A stretch of 64,000 bases of DNA from Leucobacter sp. wl10 (GTDB taxonomy: Bacteria; Actinomycetota; Actinomycetes; Actinomycetales; Microbacteriaceae): assembly GCF_003569785.1 (NCBI RefSeq), contig NZ_KZ983991.1, forward strand, positions 152,188 through 216,187, read 5' to 3'. This document shows positions 60,439 to 64,000 of this stretch, piece by piece. The notes under the pieces were generated by a model. It did not search any database, had not been told where the DNA came from, and worked only from the letters and a program-made list of their open reading frames with translations. The first letter of the stretch is position 1. Each line of letters opens with the position of its first letter. The position numbers and the translations under genes are program-made.

Positions 60439-61290
60439 TCAGCGCGGGGTGACGACGAGCTCGCGCAGACGCTCCACGAGGGCCGCCTGCGTCGACCGCT
60501 CCCCCAGCCGGTTCGGCTTGCCCGCGCCGTGGTAATCGCTCGCGCCCGTGGTCTCCAGCGCGAGCTCGGCGGCCGCTCGGCGCAGCGGCGGCAGCCACTC
60601 GGCCCGGTTCTCGGGATGATCCAGCTCGGCGCCCCACAGACCCGCCGCCGCGAACTCTCGCATCTCCTGCCGCGAGGTCGTGCCGCGCTGGCGGCTCGCC
60701 GCGGGGTGGGCGAGCACCGGCACGCCGCCGGCCGCGCGCACGAGACGGATCGCGTCGACGGTCTCCAGCGCGTACGTGCCGATGTAGTAGGGGGATCCCG
60801 GGTGCAGCACGTCGGCGAACGCGGCGCTGCGATCGGCGAAGTACCCCGCCGCCACGAGCGCATCGGCGATGTGCGGGCGGCCGACGGTGCGCGCGTCCTC
60901 CGCACCCACCACCGCCTCCCAGGTGATCGCGTAGTCGGCCGCGATGCGGCGCACCATCTCCCTGGCCCGCCCGAGCCGATGGCCGCGCACCTCGGCGAGC
61001 GCCTCGAACAGCTCGCCCGCGGCGGGGTCGATGCCGTAGGCCAGCAGGTGACGCGAGTGCCAGTCGTGCTTCGTAGTGATCTCGATGCCGGGGAGGAAGC
61101 CGACGCCGTGCCGGCGCGCCGCCTCGCGCGCCTCGCTCCAGCCGTCGATCGTGTCGTGATCCGTGAGCGCGAAGCCCGCGAGCCCGAGCTCCGCGGCCTC
61201 GCGGGCGATGTCGGCGGGACGGGTGGTGCCGTCGGAGAACACCGAGTGCGTGTGCAGGTCGAATGCGCCCCCGCCCGTCGCTCCCGTCAT
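60439..61290 (-). CDS. PHP-domain phosphoesterase
   Basis: A 283-residue hydrolase of the YciV/TrpH (RNase AM) type. Metal ligands are in DLHTHSVFSDG near residue 11, DHDTIDGW, GIEITT and HPAAS, and in a late A-S-D-Y-H-G motif. Known members hydrolyse 3',5'-bisnucleotides and short RNAs from the 5' end. The ATG is six bases after TAGAAT; the intervening GAGGGG is too close to be a normal ribosome site. It converges on the helicase gene and is divergent from the aminopeptidase gene. Confidence 0.88.
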   Translation of the reverse strand: MTGATGGGAFDLHTHSVFSDGTTRPADIAREAAELGLAGFALTDHDTIDGWSEAREAARRHGVGFLPGIEITTKHDWHSRHLLAYGIDPAAGELFEALAEVRGHRLGRAREMVRRIAADYAITWEAVVGAEDARTVGRPHIADALVAAGYFADRSAAFADVLHPGSPYYIGTYALETVDAIRLVRAAGGVPVLAHPAASRQRGTTSRQEMREFAAAGLWGAELDHPENRAEWLPPLRRAAAELALETTGASDYHGAGKPNRLGERSTQAALVERLRELVVTPR

Positions 61291-61296
61291 CCCCTC

Positions 61297-61302
61297 ATTC
61301 TA
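61297..61302 (-). promoter_or_regulatory. -10 element for leaderless PHP gene
   Basis: Minus-strand TAGAAT (five of six matches to TATAAT), exactly six bases before the ATG at 61290. Confidence 0.55.
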
Positions 61303-61334
61303 AATGGACTCGGGTGCGGTGAGAGGATGGGGGC

Positions 61335-62771
61335 ATGACCGACTCCGCGCAGGCCACCCACGAGGTGGAGATCGACAACAGCAATCGCAGCACGACCCCG
61401 CAGACGGCCGGCTTCGCCCGGTACATCTCGGCGCACTGGGCCGACCGCCCCGAACCGCTGCCCGACCCGCGGCCCGCGGCGCCCTACGCCGCTCGCCGAC
61501 GCGCGGCCCTGGGCGCGCGCTTCCCGGGCGAGCGGCTCGTGATCGCGGCCGGCGCGATGAAGCAGCGCTCCAACGACACCTTCTACCAGTACCGCCCGCA
61601 CAGCGCGTTCGCGCACCTCACCGGCTGGGGCTCCGATGCCGAGCCCGGCGCGATCCTCGTGCTCGATCCCGCGATCGGCGATCCCGCGACCGGCGATCCC
61701 GCAGCGGGTTCCGGCGACGCCGCGCACGACGCCACGCTGTACTTCCGCGAGCGCGCGGGCCGCGACAGCGACGAGTTCTTCGCCGACCCCGAGATCGGCG
61801 AGTTCTGGATCGGCCCGCGCCCGTCGCTCGCCCAGGTTTCGGCAGCCCTCGGGATCCGCACCGCTCCGCTCGCCGAGTTCGCCGCGGGCGACTCCGACCG
61901 CACCCTCGACGACGCCGAGCTTGCCCGGGCCGTGTCCGAGCTGCGGCTGGTGAAGGACTCCTACGAGCTGGCCGAGATGCAGGCCGCCGTCGACGCGACC
62001 GCGGGCGGGTTCGAGGAGGTGCTCGCGGCGCTGCCGCGGGCGAGCGCGCACCCCCGGGGCGAGCGCGTGGTCGAGGGGGTGTTCAACCAGCGGGCGCGGC
62101 TCGACGGCAACGCTGTCGGCTACGAGACGATCGCGGCGTCTGGCCCGCACGCCTGCACGCTGCACTGGATCCGCAACGACGGCCCCGTGCTCGAGGGCGA
62201 TCTGCTGCTGCTCGACGCCGGCGTGGAGATGGACAGCCTCTACACGGCCGACATCACCCGCACGGTGCCGGTCTCGGGGACCTTCTCCGAGGTGCAGCGG
62301 CGCGTCTACGAGACCGTGCTCGAGGCGGCCGACGCGGCCCGAGCGATCGTGCGGCCCGGGATCCGCTTCCGCGAGGTGCACGAGGCCGCGATGGCCGTGA
62401 TCGAGCGCCGCACCCGCGAGTGGGGCCTGCTGCCGGAGACCGCTGAGGGCGACGACACAGCCTACCACCGCCGCTACATGGTGCACGGCACGAGCCACCA
62501 CCTGGGCCTGGACGTGCACGACTGCGCGCAGGCCCGCCGCGAGCTGTACCTCGACGGGGTGCTGGAGCCGGGCATGGTGTTCACGATCGAGCCGGGGCTC
62601 TACTTCCAGCCCGACGACCTCACGGTTCCCGAGCAGTACCGGGGCGTCGGCGTGCGCATCGAGGACGACATCGCGGTCACCGAGGGCGGCTGCGTGAACC
62701 TCTCGGCGGGCATCCCGCGCACCGCCGCAGAGGTGGAGGACTGGATCCGGCGGGCGCAGTCGCGGGCGTGA
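61335..62771 (+). CDS. pepP: Aminopeptidase P (Xaa-Pro aminopeptidase)
   Basis: A 478-residue dimetal aminopeptidase of the M24B family that removes N-terminal residues before proline. An N-terminal aminopeptidase-P domain (residues ~30-190) is followed by the creatinase fold. All five metal ligands are visible: LLLDAGVEMD (Asp), YTADITRTV (Asp), HGTSHHLGLDVHD (His), TIEPGLYF (Glu) and VRIEDDIAVTE (Glu). The ATG at 61335 has GAGGATGGGGG before it. A short Asp/Pro-rich repeat (IGDPATGDPAAGSGD) is inserted near residue 118. It is a housekeeping cytosolic enzyme. Confidence 0.95.
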   Translation: MTDSAQATHEVEIDNSNRSTTPQTAGFARYISAHWADRPEPLPDPRPAAPYAARRRAALGARFPGERLVIAAGAMKQRSNDTFYQYRPHSAFAHLTGWGSDAEPGAILVLDPAIGDPATGDPAAGSGDAAHDATLYFRERAGRDSDEFFADPEIGEFWIGPRPSLAQVSAALGIRTAPLAEFAAGDSDRTLDDAELARAVSELRLVKDSYELAEMQAAVDATAGGFEEVLAALPRASAHPRGERVVEGVFNQRARLDGNAVGYETIAASGPHACTLHWIRNDGPVLEGDLLLLDAGVEMDSLYTADITRTVPVSGTFSEVQRRVYETVLEAADAARAIVRPGIRFREVHEAAMAVIERRTREWGLLPETAEGDDTAYHRRYMVHGTSHHLGLDVHDCAQARRELYLDGVLEPGMVFTIEPGLYFQPDDLTVPEQYRGVGVRIEDDIAVTEGGCVNLSAGIPRTAAEVEDWIRRAQSRA

Positions 62772-62883
62772 CCGATCCGCCGCGCGGGGCCGATGCCGGG
62801 CAGCGCCGGGGGCACCCGCGAGACGCGACGATCTCGCCGGGCTCCGCTGGACAGCGGAGCTATCGGAGCTAGAATCGATGCCC

Positions 62884-63429
62884 ATGGCTTCCGGTTCTGC
62901 GCACCCGAGCGGTTCGTGGCGAGCCCGCGTGCGCGGCGCGGGCGCGGCGGGCGCCGCCCTCGTGCTGCTCGGCACGGCGGCGCTGTCGCCGTTCTCGGTG
63001 GCCGCGGCGTTCGCGGACGCGGGATCCGCCGCCGACCGGGGCCCGCAGCGCGCGCAGGGCCTGGACGCCGCCCGCTCGGCCGAGACCGTCGTCGACACCG
63101 GCGTGTCCGCCGCCGAGCCCGGGGGCGCGGGGGCGGCCGGGCCGTCGGGCAAGGCCCTCTACACGCTGCAGCAGTTCATGTTCATGGGCGCCGTCAACTG
63201 GCAGGGGTACAAGTTCACCTTCTACAGCCAGCAGGTGCTTCCGGGAACGGGGCTCGACATCCCGGGCCGCCGGGTCAACGCCGACGGCTACGTCAGCGAC
63301 GCCGACGGCTACATCGTGCTCGCGGGGTCGGCGCCGAAGGGCACCGTCTACGACACGCCCTTCGGGTACCGGGGCAAGATCTACGACCGGGGCACGGTGG
63401 GCAACCACCTCGACGTCTACATCCGCTGA
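62884..63429 (+). CDS. Secreted protein with a conserved C-terminal surface domain
   Basis: A 181-residue exported protein. The signal peptide covers residues ~14-44 (RVRGAGAAGAALVLLGTAAL..., cleavage near AFADA). After an Ala/Gly-rich linker, a C-terminal domain (about residues 98-181) contains NWQGYKFTFYSQQVLPGTGL, PGRRVNADGYV, DGYIVLA and PFGYRGKIYDRGT. I recall this module from Gram-positive cell-wall-associated and LysM proteins, where its exact role is not defined. TAGAAT at 62870-62875 is eight bases before this ATG. A GATGCCC with an in-frame ATG at 62878 is the alternative start. Confidence 0.75.
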   Translation: MASGSAHPSGSWRARVRGAGAAGAALVLLGTAALSPFSVAAAFADAGSAADRGPQRAQGLDAARSAETVVDTGVSAAEPGGAGAAGPSGKALYTLQQFMFMGAVNWQGYKFTFYSQQVLPGTGLDIPGRRVNADGYVSDADGYIVLAGSAPKGTVYDTPFGYRGKIYDRGTVGNHLDVYIR

Positions 63430-63440
63430 ACCGGCGAGCG

Positions 63441-63530
63441 CTACGCTTCGACCCCGTCGGTGTAGACCCAGCGGCCGTCGGCCGCGCGGGTGAAGCGGCT
63501 GCGCTCACGCTGCTCGAAGCGCTGGCAGAA
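63441..63530 (-). pseudogene. C-terminal fragment of a YchJ/UPF0225-like gene
   Basis: The last 29 codons before the TAG at 63441 (FCQRFEQRERSRFTR, AADGRWVYTDGVEA) resemble the C-terminus of YchJ-type SEC-C proteins (xxxSRFxRxDGRWxYxDG). Upstream the similarity stops abruptly and the composition changes, so the 5' part of the gene has been lost or replaced. The fragment lies convergent to the secreted-protein gene. Confidence 0.45.
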
Positions 63531-63720
63531 GACGCTGACACTCACACCGATGGGCGGGAGTCTGGTCGTCATGCACACTGGCGACCCGCGGTTCACCTCG
63601 GAATTTTTCTCGAAAGGGAGGAATCGATACTCGCCGATATCATCGGGATTCCGAACACTGGCGGCAACTGGTGAGCTGCGCCCGCGCATTCATCTGGGGA
63701 ACCAGTGGAAAGGTACCCCG
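63531..63720. other. Lower-GC segment without a supported gene
   Basis: Open frames here run into both neighbours without starts or ribosome sites that I trust. Composition (AATTTTTCTCG near 63602) differs from the host chromosome. It marks the start of a second accessory region that continues past the window. Confidence 0.5.
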
Positions 63721-63949
63721 ATGCCCAACGAACAGATCACAGTCCACCCCGCATGTGAGAGACGCTCGTGTCGCACGCGTGCTCACTGAGGTCGAAGCCG
63801 GACAGACGACGGCTGGCTCCACCGATGCGCGCACACGCGCCAAGCTCGACCTTGCCGAGGCGGAGTGGCCCATGGCCACCTACGCCAAACAGACAACCGT
63901 CAGTGCTGATCGAAGCCTGACAGAGATCCGGAACACCGTTCACCGGTAA
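63721..63949 (+). pseudogene. Remnant of small accessory genes, interrupted at the right end
   Basis: The ATG at 63721 (AAAGG seven bases upstream) begins MPNEQITVHP, then shifts frame at a run of four C's (63747-63753). The +2 frame continues VRDARVARVLTEVEAGQTTA... into a second start at 63872 (MATYAKQTTVSADRSLTEIR). That second protein resembles the N-terminus of a phage/plasmid-associated family that I recall as beginning MATYAK-x-T-V-x-x-DRS-x-x-EI. In that family the text goes on past the Arg-Tyr; here it stops after HR, at CACCGGTAA. I infer truncation by an inserted element. Confidence 0.35.
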
Positions 63950-63987
63950 GGTGTTTAGCGGATTCGGGTCTGTCCGATGAACGGTGT
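63933..63987. repeat. 10-bp perfect inverted repeat
   Basis: ACACCGTTCA (63933-63942) and TGAACGGTGT (63978-63987) are exact inverted copies, 35 bases apart. They bracket the point where the truncated gene ends. This could be part of an insertion-sequence end or a hairpin that limits read-through into the element. Confidence 0.5.
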
Positions 63988-64000
63988 GTGGGGTCCGGCG
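63950..64000. mobile_element. Possible left end of an insertion sequence
   Basis: After the interrupted frame the sequence (for example GGATTCGGGTCTGTCCGATG from 63960) looks like the terminal non-coding part of an actinobacterial IS element. No transposase frame is reached before the window ends, so this rests on the gene interruption and general appearance only. Confidence 0.25.

Overview
This is a 64 kb stretch of high-GC actinobacterial chromosome. GTG starts are frequent, genes are tightly packed, and a large set of genes is characteristically actinobacterial: the adnA/adnB helicase-nuclease pair, uvrD2, DUF3039, DUF3107, UPF0182, a Zincin_2-like protein and a sortase substrate with an LAxTG signal. 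The gene content fits Microbacteriaceae, and Leucobacter or a relative is my best guess. That placement is inference, because no rRNA or marker comparison was possible.

Layout. 1-2630: the 3' part of an error-prone DNA polymerase (DnaE2). 2649-12644: a ten-gene minus-strand operon that starts with a GntR/UTRA regulator. It continues with a BMP-family nucleoside-type ABC importer, an isochorismatase-like hydrolase, a PfkB kinase, a nucleoside phosphorylase, a SIS-domain protein and an aldehyde dehydrogenase. It looks like uptake and breakdown of a nucleoside-like compound whose identity I cannot name. 12774-17679: NAD salvage (pncB), small membrane and housekeeping proteins, and an ABC exporter. 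17822-24834: an envelope glycopolymer cluster with Wzm/Wzt-type export, two CDP-glycerol-type polymerases, an ExoA-like glycosyltransferase and an SDR. 24931-30153: an HtrA-like protease and a large sortase-anchored adhesin with a thioester domain and VaFE repeats. 30312-30388: initiator tRNA, followed by a strong terminator and a 0.6 kb gene-free stretch with two notable palindromes.

31008-49625 follows, in gene order, the block I recall from Mycobacterium tuberculosis Rv3193c-Rv3202c plus Rv3208A: UPF0182, PDZ/Lon-like protease, zincin, uvrD2, nudC, adnB, adnA, DUF3107. The expected next genes (ferritin-like protein and RhlE-type helicase) appear only at 58049-60408. The gap between holds a lower-GC accessory segment (about 49.7-53.9 kb), then a secreted protein, a membrane protein, coaBC and rlmC. 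The accessory segment contains a frameshifted small secreted peptide, a strong sigma70-type promoter, a five-gene ABC/Xre operon with 1-4 base overlaps, and a truncated antitoxin-like gene. 60439-63429: a PHP phosphoesterase, aminopeptidase P and a secreted protein. From 63441 the sequence breaks up into gene fragments and a possible insertion-sequence end.

A feature running through the window is probable leaderless transcription. At least eight genes have a TANNNT -10 element exactly 6-7 bases before the start codon, with no usable leader or a poorly spaced ribosome binding site.
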